NCBI GenBank assembly: GCA_937892025.1
Contig: CALAVA010000029.1
Location: forward strand, 1 to 56,569
Length of the DNA stretch: 56,569 bases
Origin: an uncultured Bacteroidales bacterium
GTDB lineage: Bacteria > Bacteroidota > Bacteroidia > Bacteroidales > WCHB1-69
Direction: 5' to 3'
Shown here: positions 17,374 through 25,116 of the stretch, one piece after another
Position numbering within the stretch: position 1 is the first letter of the stretch
Layout: every line of letters begins with the position of its first letter
Notes under the pieces: generated by a model
What the model was told of the DNA's origin: nothing
Databases searched by the model: none
Seen by the model: the letters and a program-made list of their open reading frames with translations, nothing else
Position numbers and translations under genes: made by a program

Positions 17374-18528
17374 ATGAATAATAAAAAAGAAATTAAACTA
17401 GGGTATGATGATGTTGCTATTGTTCCAGAAGTAGTGACTACAATTTCTTCACGTTCAGAATGTAACCCATATGATGAAGATGGATTTTTGCCCATTTTTG
17501 CAAGTTGTATGAGTTCAGTTGTATCAATTGAAAACACAAAAGATTTTAATAATGCAAAAATTAGAACTGTAATTCCAAGAGATATTTCTATAGATGAAAG
17601 ATTAAATTATATGTTTTCTCAGGCAAATGGATGCGGCACAAATTGTAATTTTGTTTCTTTTTCTTTAAATGAAATTAAAGAATACTTTTTAGGAAAAAAT
17701 TTTGTTACAAAAGGAAGAAAATTTTATAAATCATTTAATGTTTGTATTGATTTAGCAAACGGTCATATGCAGGAAGTTATTGAAACAGTAAAAATTCTAA
17801 AAGAACGATATGGTAACGGAATTTGTATAATGACTGGAAATATTGCAAATCCTGAAACATATAAACTTTATGAACAAGCAGGTCTTGATTATTTGAGGTG
17901 TCAAATAGGTTCTGGACAAGCATGTTTAACTTCGAGTAATGTGTCAATACATTTTCCAGTATTTTCTTTATTGTCAGAAATTTACGAAATTAAAAAACAA
18001 ATTAATGGTAAATGTAAAATTATTGCTGATGGTGGTATTCATGGATATAGAGATATTCAAAAAGCATTAATTTATGCTGATTATGTGATGATTGGAAGTT
18101 TATTCAATAAAGCAATGGAAAGTAATGGGAAGACGACATATGGAACTTTTTATTGGAATATACGTGGAAAAAAAATTGTAAGGCCAATTAAAACATTATT
18201 ATATTATGGCCGTAGTATACCAAAATCAAAATATGAAAAATGTTATTCTATGCTAAAAAATGGAAAATTAACAATTTGGAAACAATTTTTTGGGCAAAGC
18301 ACTAAATTAGCACAATCATTAATAAATACAGCAAATAAATTACAATCAAAATTAAAAACATCCGAAGGACTTATAAAATATCAAAAAGTTGAATATGATA
18401 TTCATGGATGGGCTGAAAATGAAACTGATTATTTGAAATCTGCAATGAGTTATACAAATTCAAGAACACTAGATGAATATAAAGACTCTCAATGGATAAG
18501 AATTTCTAAAATTGACTATAATAACTGA
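17374..18528 (+). CDS. IMP dehydrogenase/GMP reductase family enzyme
   Basis: 384 residues. A TIM-barrel enzyme of the IMPDH/GMPR family: LGYDDVAIVPE at the start, ASCMSS in place of the usual PMD loop, ICIMTGNIANPETYKLYEQA, the catalytic-Cys loop IGSGQACLTSSN near residue 185, the phosphate-binding IADGGIHGYRDIQKAL near 220 and VMIGSLF near 243. No CBS domains are present, so GMP reductase is more likely than IMPDH. It would shift purine nucleotide pools. The catalytic loop differs from the usual GxGSxCTTR, so substrate use may differ. Its TGA stop lies inside repeat copy B. Confidence 0.82.
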   Translation: MNNKKEIKLGYDDVAIVPEVVTTISSRSECNPYDEDGFLPIFASCMSSVVSIENTKDFNNAKIRTVIPRDISIDERLNYMFSQANGCGTNCNFVSFSLNEIKEYFLGKNFVTKGRKFYKSFNVCIDLANGHMQEVIETVKILKERYGNGICIMTGNIANPETYKLYEQAGLDYLRCQIGSGQACLTSSNVSIHFPVFSLLSEIYEIKKQINGKCKIIADGGIHGYRDIQKALIYADYVMIGSLFNKAMESNGKTTYGTFYWNIRGKKIVRPIKTLLYYGRSIPKSKYEKCYSMLKNGKLTIWKQFFGQSTKLAQSLINTANKLQSKLKTSEGLIKYQKVEYDIHGWAENETDYLKSAMSYTNSRTLDEYKDSQWIRISKIDYNN

Positions 18529-18606
18529 CATACTCCCACGATTGAAATCGTGGTGTTCTTAATCAATTTCAAGAACACGTATTTGTTAATAAGTTATACT
18601 TATTAA
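18525..18606 (+). repeat. Multi-hairpin repeat, copy B (left part only)
   Basis: Begins CTGACATACTCCCACG and supplies the TGA stop of the preceding gene. It keeps hairpin 1 (ACGATT/AATCGT variant), hairpin 2 (GTTCTT/AAGAAC) and hairpin 3 (GTTAATAAG/CTTATTAA), then breaks off into an endonuclease remnant. The right end is missing. Confidence 0.75.
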
Positions 18607-18716
18607 AAAGAAAATATGCAAAAAAATATAATTTAAAATATATTGAACTTAGGTTTAATGATTATAAAAACTTTGAAAAAATAAAAAATAAAATAGAGGA
18701 TATTAATTATAAATGA
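18600..18716 (+). pseudogene. Third remnant of a homing endonuclease C-terminus
   Basis: Directly after repeat copy B the frame reads KRKYAKKYNLKYIELRFND and then YKNFEKIKNKIEDINYK before TGA. This resembles the C-terminal tail of the Vsr-like family seen at 9250 and 14504. No catalytic part remains. Confidence 0.5.
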
Positions 18717-18717
18717 T

Positions 18718-19047
18718 ATGGTAAAATTAATGAACAAGCCATCAGACGATGAGCTTAAATACAAAAGCAAAAAGCTATTTTACGGCAGGGACCTTGAAGA
18801 CTACGTTACCAATTCAGTGTTTAATGATTGGTGCAGGTTTAACTTTGTTGAACGTGGCGTAAAAGAAAAGATTGAAAAGGGCAGGATGTATAAGGCGTGG
18901 TTTGAATACTATGATGCTTCGGACACAATGGATAGTTCTTGCAAATATGTCATTTACTATATCGAAGAAGTACCAGAAGACATAGAAAAAGCTTATAACG
19001 ATTGGAAAATAAATGAACAAAAAGTTAAAGACTATTTGTTTAATTAA
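18718..19047 (+). CDS. Hypothetical protein
   Basis: 109 residues, unrecognised; N-terminus MVKLMNKPSDDELKYKSKKL. It is charged with several Trp and Tyr, and a YDASDTMDSSCKYVIYYIEE core suggests an alpha/beta fold. It starts two bases after the endonuclease remnant. A TTTTTGTATGTTA box behind it could promote the next gene. Confidence 0.65.
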   Translation: MVKLMNKPSDDELKYKSKKLFYGRDLEDYVTNSVFNDWCRFNFVERGVKEKIEKGRMYKAWFEYYDASDTMDSSCKYVIYYIEEVPEDIEKAYNDWKINEQKVKDYLFN

Positions 19048-19081
19048 TAATTTTTTTGTATGTTAATTAAAAATTTTTATT

Positions 19082-19474
19082 ATGGCATTTAAGAAGATTT
19101 CATTAACAAACGAGCATTTGAAGCTTATTGAAAACATTAAATTTGAGAAGTTTGTGTTTGATATGGACACAAGAAACGGACGTTTTGGATGGGGTATTGA
19201 CCAATATAGTTTGTTTGGTGGAAGCTATGCAATGGAAGACATTGCTTTGATTCTTGGCCATTGGGATGAGTATATCCGTGGAACTGAGAATGACCCTATG
19301 GGAAGACGTTATCCTGATGAATTGGAAAACCATATGTGGGACTTGTACCATTATATTTGGGATAATATGGAACATATTGTTAAACTTGTGTTTTATTTTA
19401 ATAATAAAGGCGGATTGACTCCTGGTGAGTACAAATTCGACACCAATAACGAAACTTGGAAACAAATTAATTGA
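19082..19474 (+). CDS. Hypothetical protein
   Basis: 130 residues, unrecognised. The central region is aromatic (FGWGIDQYSLFGGSYAMEDI, then LENHMWDLYHYIWDNMEHIV) and probably helical. A TTTTTTTGTATGTTAATTA box about 30 bases upstream is a candidate promoter. It ends three bases before the start of the next gene. Confidence 0.7.
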   Translation: MAFKKISLTNEHLKLIENIKFEKFVFDMDTRNGRFGWGIDQYSLFGGSYAMEDIALILGHWDEYIRGTENDPMGRRYPDELENHMWDLYHYIWDNMEHIVKLVFYFNNKGGLTPGEYKFDTNNETWKQIN

Positions 19475-19476
19475 TT

Positions 19477-19794
19477 ATGAAAGAATATTGTGTGTTAAGC
19501 GGCCAAGAAATTACAGATAAAGGTATTGAGCCGCTTTTTAAAAAGATGTGTCTGAATTGTACTACTTGCGTTATCAATGACGAAAAGTACAGATGCACCA
19601 ATGAAAAAGTGATGGAAGTTGGTAAAAAGAAAATATTGGAAAATCTTCCTGAAGGATATGAGATTGAAAATCTTACATTGAAGCCAATGGAACTTAAAGA
19701 CCCAACTAAGAAATGTTGGAACTACAAGCCGAATATGGAATTGATTGAAACTAAAGTTAAGGAATTTTTTCTATCAGAAGATGGGGGTAAATGA
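19477..19794 (+). CDS. Hypothetical Cys-containing protein
   Basis: 105 residues from the ATG at 19477. CLNCTTC and later RCTN and KKCWNY give six cysteines in a 107-residue protein, which hints at metal binding or disulfides. It ends at a strong terminator. No family recognised. Confidence 0.65.
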   Translation: MKEYCVLSGQEITDKGIEPLFKKMCLNCTTCVINDEKYRCTNEKVMEVGKKKILENLPEGYEIENLTLKPMELKDPTKKCWNYKPNMELIETKVKEFFLSEDGGK

Positions 19795-19817
19795 TAGCCT
19801 TGTGTGCAAATGCTGAC

Positions 19818-19856
19818 AAAAAAAAAGAGCGTCTTAATAGGCGCTCTTTTATTTTT
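19818..19856. terminator. Bidirectional intrinsic terminator
   Basis: AAAAGAGCG and CGCTCTTTT arms with a short loop, flanked by A and T runs; it serves convergent genes at 19794 and 19872. Confidence 0.9.
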
Positions 19857-19871
19857 CTATTATGTTATTTA

Positions 19872-20648
19872 TTAATAGTGAATTCCATCCCAAGCATCTT
19901 CTATATCATATTCGTCACGAGAACCATCTATGTATTTTTTCATCATTTTATCACGATTTGATAGTTCTTTTTTGTTCCAATATTTTTGCCCATTTCTAAT
20001 TGATAAAGCATCATCCACATCTTGGTCTATATGGCCTTTTCTTGTTTTGGCATTAAAAAGTACAGTAGAAGGATAAAATTCATGTTCATCGTCAAATTCA
20101 TCCCAAGATTCTTTTGTTTCTATGTTTTTTGCCATGTCAGAATCATAACTTAAATCGTTTCCTTGATAATCAATACTTTCTTTCAAAATTCTTTTTACAG
20201 ATTCATTAACCATATAAGTTATATCTGATTCAGATAATCTAAGTTTTCTACTTTCATCCAAATTACTTGAAAGTTCGTTTTTCAATTTAATTGCTTCTTC
20301 AGGTGAAAGATATTGTGGCTCACCATTGTTATCTGGCTTGTGATTTAATTTCTTGTATAATTTACTTCTTGCGTTTTTGTGCTCGTTGTCATCACCATTA
20401 TTTGTCTGAATTGGTATATCATCAAGTTTGTAAGCATATGGAGCAATATTAATTCCTGGCTTTTGTAATTGCTTTTCAACTGATATTCTAATTTTTCTTT
20501 CTTTTTCAGTTTCACCTTCTTTAGAATTGTTTTCTGAAGAATTATCTGCTTCAAATGGTGAACTTTGCAATAAAGTGTCAATGCTTTCTTTTACTAATTT
20601 ATATATAAGACTATTAAATTGTCTTTCATTCATTATTTTTTTAGCCAT
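19872..20648 (-). CDS. Putative virion-associated protein with xLSESDxxxxVxESVxxxL motifs
   Basis: 258 residues from the ATG at 20648; a start at 20666 would sit on the ACTATTTAT motif, so it was rejected. The protein is hydrophilic and probably disordered. Two related helical motifs occur: MNERQFNSLIYKLVKESIDT at the N-terminus and LRLSESDITYMVNESVKRIL near residue 150. Motifs of this kind (LTESDLxxIVKESVxxxL) recur in several proteins of gut Bacteroidales phages and may mark virion or internal-capsid proteins; that link is inference from recall. The late-type promoter motif supports a structural role. Confidence 0.6.
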   Translation of the reverse strand: MAKKIMNERQFNSLIYKLVKESIDTLLQSSPFEADNSSENNSKEGETEKERKIRISVEKQLQKPGINIAPYAYKLDDIPIQTNNGDDNEHKNARSKLYKKLNHKPDNNGEPQYLSPEEAIKLKNELSSNLDESRKLRLSESDITYMVNESVKRILKESIDYQGNDLSYDSDMAKNIETKESWDEFDDEHEFYPSTVLFNAKTRKGHIDQDVDDALSIRNGQKYWNKKELSNRDKMMKKYIDGSRDEYDIEDAWDGIHY

Positions 20649-20666
20649 AAAAATATGTATTTCCAT

Positions 20667-20675
20667 ATAAATAGT
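20667..20675 (-). promoter_or_regulatory. ACTATTTAT late-type promoter motif
   Basis: ACTATTTAT on the minus strand, about 19 bases upstream of the chosen ATG at 20648. Confidence 0.5.
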
Positions 20676-20753
20676 ATTATTTTTTGAATAATTTGAATTT
20701 CTGACACGGTTTTTTATTGGAATATGGCATAACTTTAAAAATTATAATTATAA

Positions 20754-20793
20754 CTGACATACTCACACGAATGATTTCGTTGGAGTATGTCAG
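20754..20793 (+). repeat. Multi-hairpin repeat, copy C (closed minimal hairpin)
   Basis: A 40-base inverted repeat: CTGACATACTC pairs perfectly with GAGTATGTCAG, enclosing a smaller ACGAA/TTCGT hairpin. It is the shortest closed form of the family and shows both outer arms in one place. The region 20676-20928 otherwise holds no gene, apart from a degenerate TGACACG promoter-like box at 20702. Confidence 0.8.
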
Positions 20794-20928
20794 AACCATT
20801 ATAGTGAGTTGTGTTTTTACGGCAAGATTTAAAAAATTAAAAAAAAAATGAAAAAAAAAATTGGGTTTTTTATTTTTCGTTTGTATATTTAAGATAAATA
20901 ACTTTTTATTAACCAAACTTTAAGTATT

Positions 20929-22578
20929 ATGACAAACATGAGTAACGGTTTTATTAAAGCCAACACGATTGGCGCAGGCGCAAATGGCGCATGTACCGAG
21001 AACGGTGCAATTTCTTATGCAACAATTGGCACAGCATTGCTTGACCAATTTGGCAAGGCGGGCTCTTTCCGTGGTAGGGACATCATGGATGTTTGGGCAG
21101 ACCAAGCAAAGTTGTGGTCTGAGGACCCTGAGAACGCATTGAAGTTTCCTTTCTATATTAGGATGATTACACGTCAGTCTAACATCTTGAATGGTGAGAG
21201 AACTGAAAAGGTTCAAAAGGGTCAAGGCAACCGTGACGAGTCTTTCAAGAGACTTCTTTGGATTGCCAAGTATCACCCAGATGAGTTTTACCGCAACCTT
21301 TGGTTGCTTCCTATCGTGGGCTCATGGAAGGATTTGTGGGTGCTTCTTTCATTTGAGGGCGCTGAAGAATACTTGAAGGCTGAAAAATTCTTCGAGGTTA
21401 TGGCTGAGGGTATTAGTGACCCTAATCACAAGGACCTTGTGAAAAAGTATATGCCTCGTATTCGTTCTGACAAGAAGTGTACAACTTCTTGGGCAAAGTC
21501 TACCAATGCAATGGCTAAGTTGTTTGCCAAGACTGCTGGTTGGTCTTATAAGGAGTATCGTGAGTTCAAGGCTACTGGCGTTGCTCATAAGTTCCAAACT
21601 TACATTTGCAAGGGTCTTTACAGTAGCATTGATTGGAAGACAATCCCTGGCAAGGCTTTGCTTAATTTGGTTAGCGGTAAGTTTTTGAAGGCACATAACC
21701 TTGAGAACAGCTACATTGAGTGGTTGAAGACTCAACCTGTCGCTAAGTTCAATGGCTATGTTTATGAACTTGGCCGTAAACTTAAGGATTGCAGATTCAA
21801 TCCTACATTGGCAACTAAGATTACCATTGATAAGCAGTTCGATGGTTTGATTCAAACGGCTTCAAAGAACGATGGAGCCATCCAAGGTAATGTTCTTTGC
21901 GCACTTGACACATCAGGTTCTATGACCTCATTGGTTGATGTCAAGAACAACATTTCAGCATACGATGTATGCGTTTCACTTGGTGTCTACTTTAGTGAGT
22001 TGAACCAAGGTGCGTTCCACAATGTGGTCGCTATGTTCGACAGTACGTCAACATTGAAGACGCTTTCGGGTACTTTCACTGATAAGTACACACAAATCGC
22101 AAGAGGTACAACCGCTTGGGGCTCTACCAATTTCATGTCAATTATAGATTTAATTGTTAATACACGTAAGACTCGTAAGGACATTCCTCTTGAAGACTTC
22201 CCTAAGACACTGCTTGTTGTCAGCGATATGCAGTTCAACCCTTCTAACGGTTGGGGTGGCGACACTTCGGCCCAAGAGAGAACGAACTACGAGGAGGCTA
22301 TGAGAAGCCTCCGTACCGTATTTCCTGAAGAGTTCGTAAAGGACTTCAAGATTATTTGGTGGTATTGCAGCAATGCAAGAACTACTGACTTCCCATCAAC
22401 AATGGAAGATGGTGGTACGTACATGCTTTCAGGTTTTGATGGCGCAGTTGTAAGCTTCTTGCTTTCTGGTGATATGCCTGTCAAGGTTGACGAGAATGAT
22501 AACACTGTTCAGCCTTCAATGGAAGACATTGTTAAATCTGCACTTAGTCAAGAGGTTCTTGCTCTTATTAAGAGATAA
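20929..22578 (+). CDS. DUF2828 protein: Ro60/TROVE-like module with VWA domain
   Basis: 549 residues. The N-terminal two thirds (FYIRMITRQSNILNGERTEK, WIAKYHPDEFYRNLWLLPIV, GSWKDLW) match DUF2828, which is related to the HEAT-like TROVE RNA-binding ring of Ro60. A VWA domain follows with the MIDAS motif ALDTSGSMTS near residue 327, then GTTAWGSTNF and LLVVSDMQFN. Ro60 relatives bind misfolded or small structured RNAs and take part in RNA quality control. Codon use is clearly less AT-rich than in neighbouring genes, suggesting high expression. It is monocistronic: AT-rich promoter region in front, terminator behind. A role in RNA surveillance here is inference. Confidence 0.82.
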   Translation: MTNMSNGFIKANTIGAGANGACTENGAISYATIGTALLDQFGKAGSFRGRDIMDVWADQAKLWSEDPENALKFPFYIRMITRQSNILNGERTEKVQKGQGNRDESFKRLLWIAKYHPDEFYRNLWLLPIVGSWKDLWVLLSFEGAEEYLKAEKFFEVMAEGISDPNHKDLVKKYMPRIRSDKKCTTSWAKSTNAMAKLFAKTAGWSYKEYREFKATGVAHKFQTYICKGLYSSIDWKTIPGKALLNLVSGKFLKAHNLENSYIEWLKTQPVAKFNGYVYELGRKLKDCRFNPTLATKITIDKQFDGLIQTASKNDGAIQGNVLCALDTSGSMTSLVDVKNNISAYDVCVSLGVYFSELNQGAFHNVVAMFDSTSTLKTLSGTFTDKYTQIARGTTAWGSTNFMSIIDLIVNTRKTRKDIPLEDFPKTLLVVSDMQFNPSNGWGGDTSAQERTNYEEAMRSLRTVFPEEFVKDFKIIWWYCSNARTTDFPSTMEDGGTYMLSGFDGAVVSFLLSGDMPVKVDENDNTVQPSMEDIVKSALSQEVLALIKR

Positions 22579-22598
22579 AGAATCTAATGTTGAAAATT

Positions 22599-22634
22599 GA
22601 AAAAAGAGGACCTTATTGGTTCTCTTTTTTTATC
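22599..22634 (+). terminator. Intrinsic terminator after DUF2828 gene
   Basis: AAAAAGAG/CTCTTTTT arms with an ACC/GGT inner stem, followed by a T run. Confidence 0.8.
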
Positions 22635-22647
22635 TTTATGTATAATA

Positions 22648-22692
22648 CTGACATACTCCCACGATTGAAATCGTTGGGCTCTTTAATTTTTA
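22648..22692 (+). repeat. Multi-hairpin repeat, copy D (left hairpin only)
   Basis: CTGACATACTCCCACGATTG followed by AAATCGTTGGG and CTCTTTAATTTTTA. Only hairpin 1 with a T-rich tail remains, which could itself work as a terminator. Confidence 0.7.
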
Positions 22693-22749
22693 AAAAATAT
22701 TTGTTATTTAATTATAATTTTTGTATTATTAATAATAAAGTAATTAAAT

Positions 22750-23433
22750 ATGGGCACTAAGATAAAAACGTTTTTTTGTGCAGATTTACATTTTGGGCAT
22801 CAGACAATTTTGTATCATCATCCAAGCAGGCGTGATGAGTGTGGAGTGACATTGGAAGAGTTGCAGAAAGATAAGAATGCTGCTATTGAAAAGCATGATG
22901 AATGGCTTATTAATTTATGGAATAGTACTATAAATAAAGAAGACCATGTGTACATTATTGGCGATTTTTGTCTTGGTAACAAAGAGTGTACAGAGCATAT
23001 TCTTCAAAGATTGAAAGGTAAAAAATTTCTTGTTAGAGGTAATCACGATAGAAGTTGTAACGGCCTTGAAAGATATTTTGAGTGGGTTGGTGATATTAAA
23101 GAGGTGAAATTCACACACAATCAATATGATTTTATTGACCCAGAAGAAACTTTTTGTGTTGAATTATGCCATTATCCTTTGTTTACTTGGAATAGGAGAA
23201 CACATGGCACTGTTCATATCCATGGCCATTGTCATGGTAGCATTGATTACGTTAATATACTTTCAAAAGAATTAAGGGCTGATGTCGGATTAGATGGTAC
23301 TTTAAGTAATTACAAAATTGTTGATTTAGAAACTGTTTACAATTATTTTGTTAAAATTCGTAATAATGCTGGAATTAACAAGTTTGCTGATTATCAAGAA
23401 TGGCTTATGGAACAGCAAGGCTTTAGAATGTAA
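22750..23433 (+). CDS. Metallophosphoesterase (calcineurin-like)
   Basis: 227 residues. All metal-ligand motifs are present: ADLHFGH (D-x-H) near residue 12, GDFCLGN near 75, RGNHD near 98, HYPL near 142 and HIHGHCHG near 157. The pattern matches small YfcE/YmdB-type or phage phosphoesterases acting on nucleotides or phosphoesters. With the RNA ligases in this genome, removal of 2',3'-cyclic phosphates or phosphate groups from RNA ends is a reasonable guess, but the substrate cannot be read from sequence. A TTTTTGTATTATTAA box lies upstream. Confidence 0.88.
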   Translation: MGTKIKTFFCADLHFGHQTILYHHPSRRDECGVTLEELQKDKNAAIEKHDEWLINLWNSTINKEDHVYIIGDFCLGNKECTEHILQRLKGKKFLVRGNHDRSCNGLERYFEWVGDIKEVKFTHNQYDFIDPEETFCVELCHYPLFTWNRRTHGTVHIHGHCHGSIDYVNILSKELRADVGLDGTLSNYKIVDLETVYNYFVKIRNNAGINKFADYQEWLMEQQGFRM

Positions 23434-23465
23434 TAATAAAAATAATAAAAATAGATAATTAAATT

Positions 23466-23591
23466 ATGACACTTGATGAATTATTAGAATGTTTAAATAG
23501 CATTAGTGAAGGAGGCTTTGGTAATTATGAAACAGGAATCAAAGCAATAGAACTTAATGTTGAAAATAAGACTATAGGGTTAAAATTTTGA
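23466..23591 (+). CDS. Hypothetical 41-residue protein
   Basis: Short frame MTLDELLECLNSISEGGFGN to IGLKF, ending three bases before the next start. It lies between phosphoesterase and hypothetical genes in the same direction. Function unknown. Confidence 0.5.
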   Translation: MTLDELLECLNSISEGGFGNYETGIKAIELNVENKTIGLKF

Positions 23592-23594
23592 GAA

Positions 23595-23972
23595 ATGAAC
23601 ATTTATTATTTAGCGTTTAGATATAAAAAAGACGTAAATGTTGTAAAAGTTACTGCAAATCAATTAAGTAATGAATTATTGGGAAATACTGATGATATTT
23701 TTGATTTAAAATGGGGTAAAGAGCATGAAGAAGATGAATTTGGTATTAGTGACCAAGGATTTACAAAACACTCATGGTTTGATGGTAATGATTATGTAAT
23801 AGAGTTTGCTGATGACCCTCATTTCTTCAATATTTATAAATACGTTAAAGACGAAGAAGAATCAAAAAAATGGTATGGTGAACATATAATAGCAAAAAAC
23901 ATTCCGTGGGTTTGTTTTAAAATTGAAGATGAGAACGGAAATGAAATTTATAATTTGAATAATGAAATCTAA
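23595..23972 (+). CDS. Hypothetical acidic protein
   Basis: 125 residues, unrecognised, acidic with many Trp and Phe (WGKEHEEDEFGISDQGFTKH). Probably beta-rich. It overlaps or abuts the second phosphoesterase and is likely co-transcribed. Confidence 0.65.
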   Translation: MNIYYLAFRYKKDVNVVKVTANQLSNELLGNTDDIFDLKWGKEHEEDEFGISDQGFTKHSWFDGNDYVIEFADDPHFFNIYKYVKDEEESKKWYGEHIIAKNIPWVCFKIEDENGNEIYNLNNEI

Positions 23973-23973
23973 A

Positions 23974-24744
23974 ATGGAAAAAAACATAAAGGTATTAATC
24001 ATTCCTGATGTACATGGAAGAGAATTTTGGCGTGAGCCTGTAAAAGACGTTTTAGAAAAAACAGACGCAAGAATTGTTTTTTTAGGGGATTATCTAGATT
24101 GCTATCCAAATGAATTCGTGCATAGTGAAAACTATCAAGAAAATGCCATAGGTAACTTTAATGAAATAATTAATTTAAAGAAAGAAAACAAAGACAGAAT
24201 TACATTACTACTTGGTAATCACGATATGGGCTATAGATTTGACCTTGATATATGTGATTGCCGTACTGACTATTATAATTTTGAAAGGATTAGGAATATA
24301 TTTATTGAGAATAAGGATTTGTTCCAACTTGCAGATGAAGAATACATTGAAGATAAGCACTATATTTTTAGTCATGCAGGAATACACAAAGGATATGTGA
24401 AATATGCATTTCCTGATGAATTTGATTCCATAACCGAAGAAAATGTTGTTGATTATTTTAATAATGCATATTTTACTGAAGACCCTAAAGTCATTAATTC
24501 TCTTGGAATGTATGATGCTTATAGAGGATATGGAGCATATGATTATGGCTCAATTGTGTGGGCTGACATACATAGCTGGATGAAAGATGATTATGACGGA
24601 TATGCCTATAATATTGTTGGGCACACTCAACTACAACACGGATGTGGAGGTATTATTACTGATAAAGTTGCGGATTTGGATAGTGCTGAGGCGTTCATTA
24701 TCAACGACTTAGGAGAATTAAAAAAATATTTTGGAAATTTGTAA
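23974..24744 (+). CDS. Metallophosphoesterase (PP2A-like phosphatase type)
   Basis: 256 residues from the ATG at 23974 (23962 is possible but overlaps the upstream stop). Motifs: IPDVHGREFW near residue 8, FLGDYLDCYPNEF near 32, LLGNHDMGYRFD near 77, FSHAGIHKGY near 124 and VGHTQLQHG near 215. This set is typical of the serine/threonine phosphatase and Ap4A hydrolase branch of calcineurin-like enzymes, distinct from the first phosphoesterase at 22750. It may dephosphorylate proteins or dinucleotides; substrate unknown. Confidence 0.87.
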   Translation: MEKNIKVLIIPDVHGREFWREPVKDVLEKTDARIVFLGDYLDCYPNEFVHSENYQENAIGNFNEIINLKKENKDRITLLLGNHDMGYRFDLDICDCRTDYYNFERIRNIFIENKDLFQLADEEYIEDKHYIFSHAGIHKGYVKYAFPDEFDSITEENVVDYFNNAYFTEDPKVINSLGMYDAYRGYGAYDYGSIVWADIHSWMKDDYDGYAYNIVGHTQLQHGCGGIITDKVADLDSAEAFIINDLGELKKYFGNL

Positions 24745-24787
24745 ATTGTTTGTGCATTAGATGATGTAAAACTTAAAAATTAAAATT

Positions 24788-25078
24788 ATGATTTGGATTA
24801 GAATTTTCATTATCTTGTTTGTGGGACTTATGGGCATTTATTATGGAATGCTTATCCTTCAATGTTTGACTTCTTGGTTTAAAATGACTAACAGAGAAAT
24901 TACGTTTATCAGATGTTTAATTCCTTTCTATTATTGGATTGCACCTATTAACGAGAATAATCGTGCAAAGTCTGATTATGAAGACGAAAACGAAGACGAT
25001 GACGAAGGTATTGCAAGAGAAAAAGAAATTAACAAAAATATTAATAAATACGAAAGAATAAAAGAAGACAAAAATTAA
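24788..25078 (+). CDS. Membrane protein with acidic cytoplasmic tail
   Basis: 96 residues. Residues 3-30 form one hydrophobic helix (FIILFVGLMGIYYGMLILQC) and 40-56 a second, weaker one. The rest is a highly charged tail. It is placed directly before the SPFH gene, with which it may form a membrane complex. Confidence 0.65.
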   Translation: MIWIRIFIILFVGLMGIYYGMLILQCLTSWFKMTNREITFIRCLIPFYYWIAPINENNRAKSDYEDENEDDDEGIAREKEINKNINKYERIKEDKN

Positions 25079-25116
25079 AAATCAATTTAATTATTAACTT
25101 AAACATTTTAAAAATT

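Noticed and set aside
20701..20716. TGACACGGTTTTTTATTGG as a further sigma-54-like promoter
   Set aside because: The GG and TTG positions are both changed, and no gene starts within 200 bases in that direction.
20920..21276. Minus-strand frames opposite the DUF2828 gene, including one of 168 codons at 21349
   Set aside because: They arise from the more G+C-rich codon use of the real gene and have no start context or recognisable domain.
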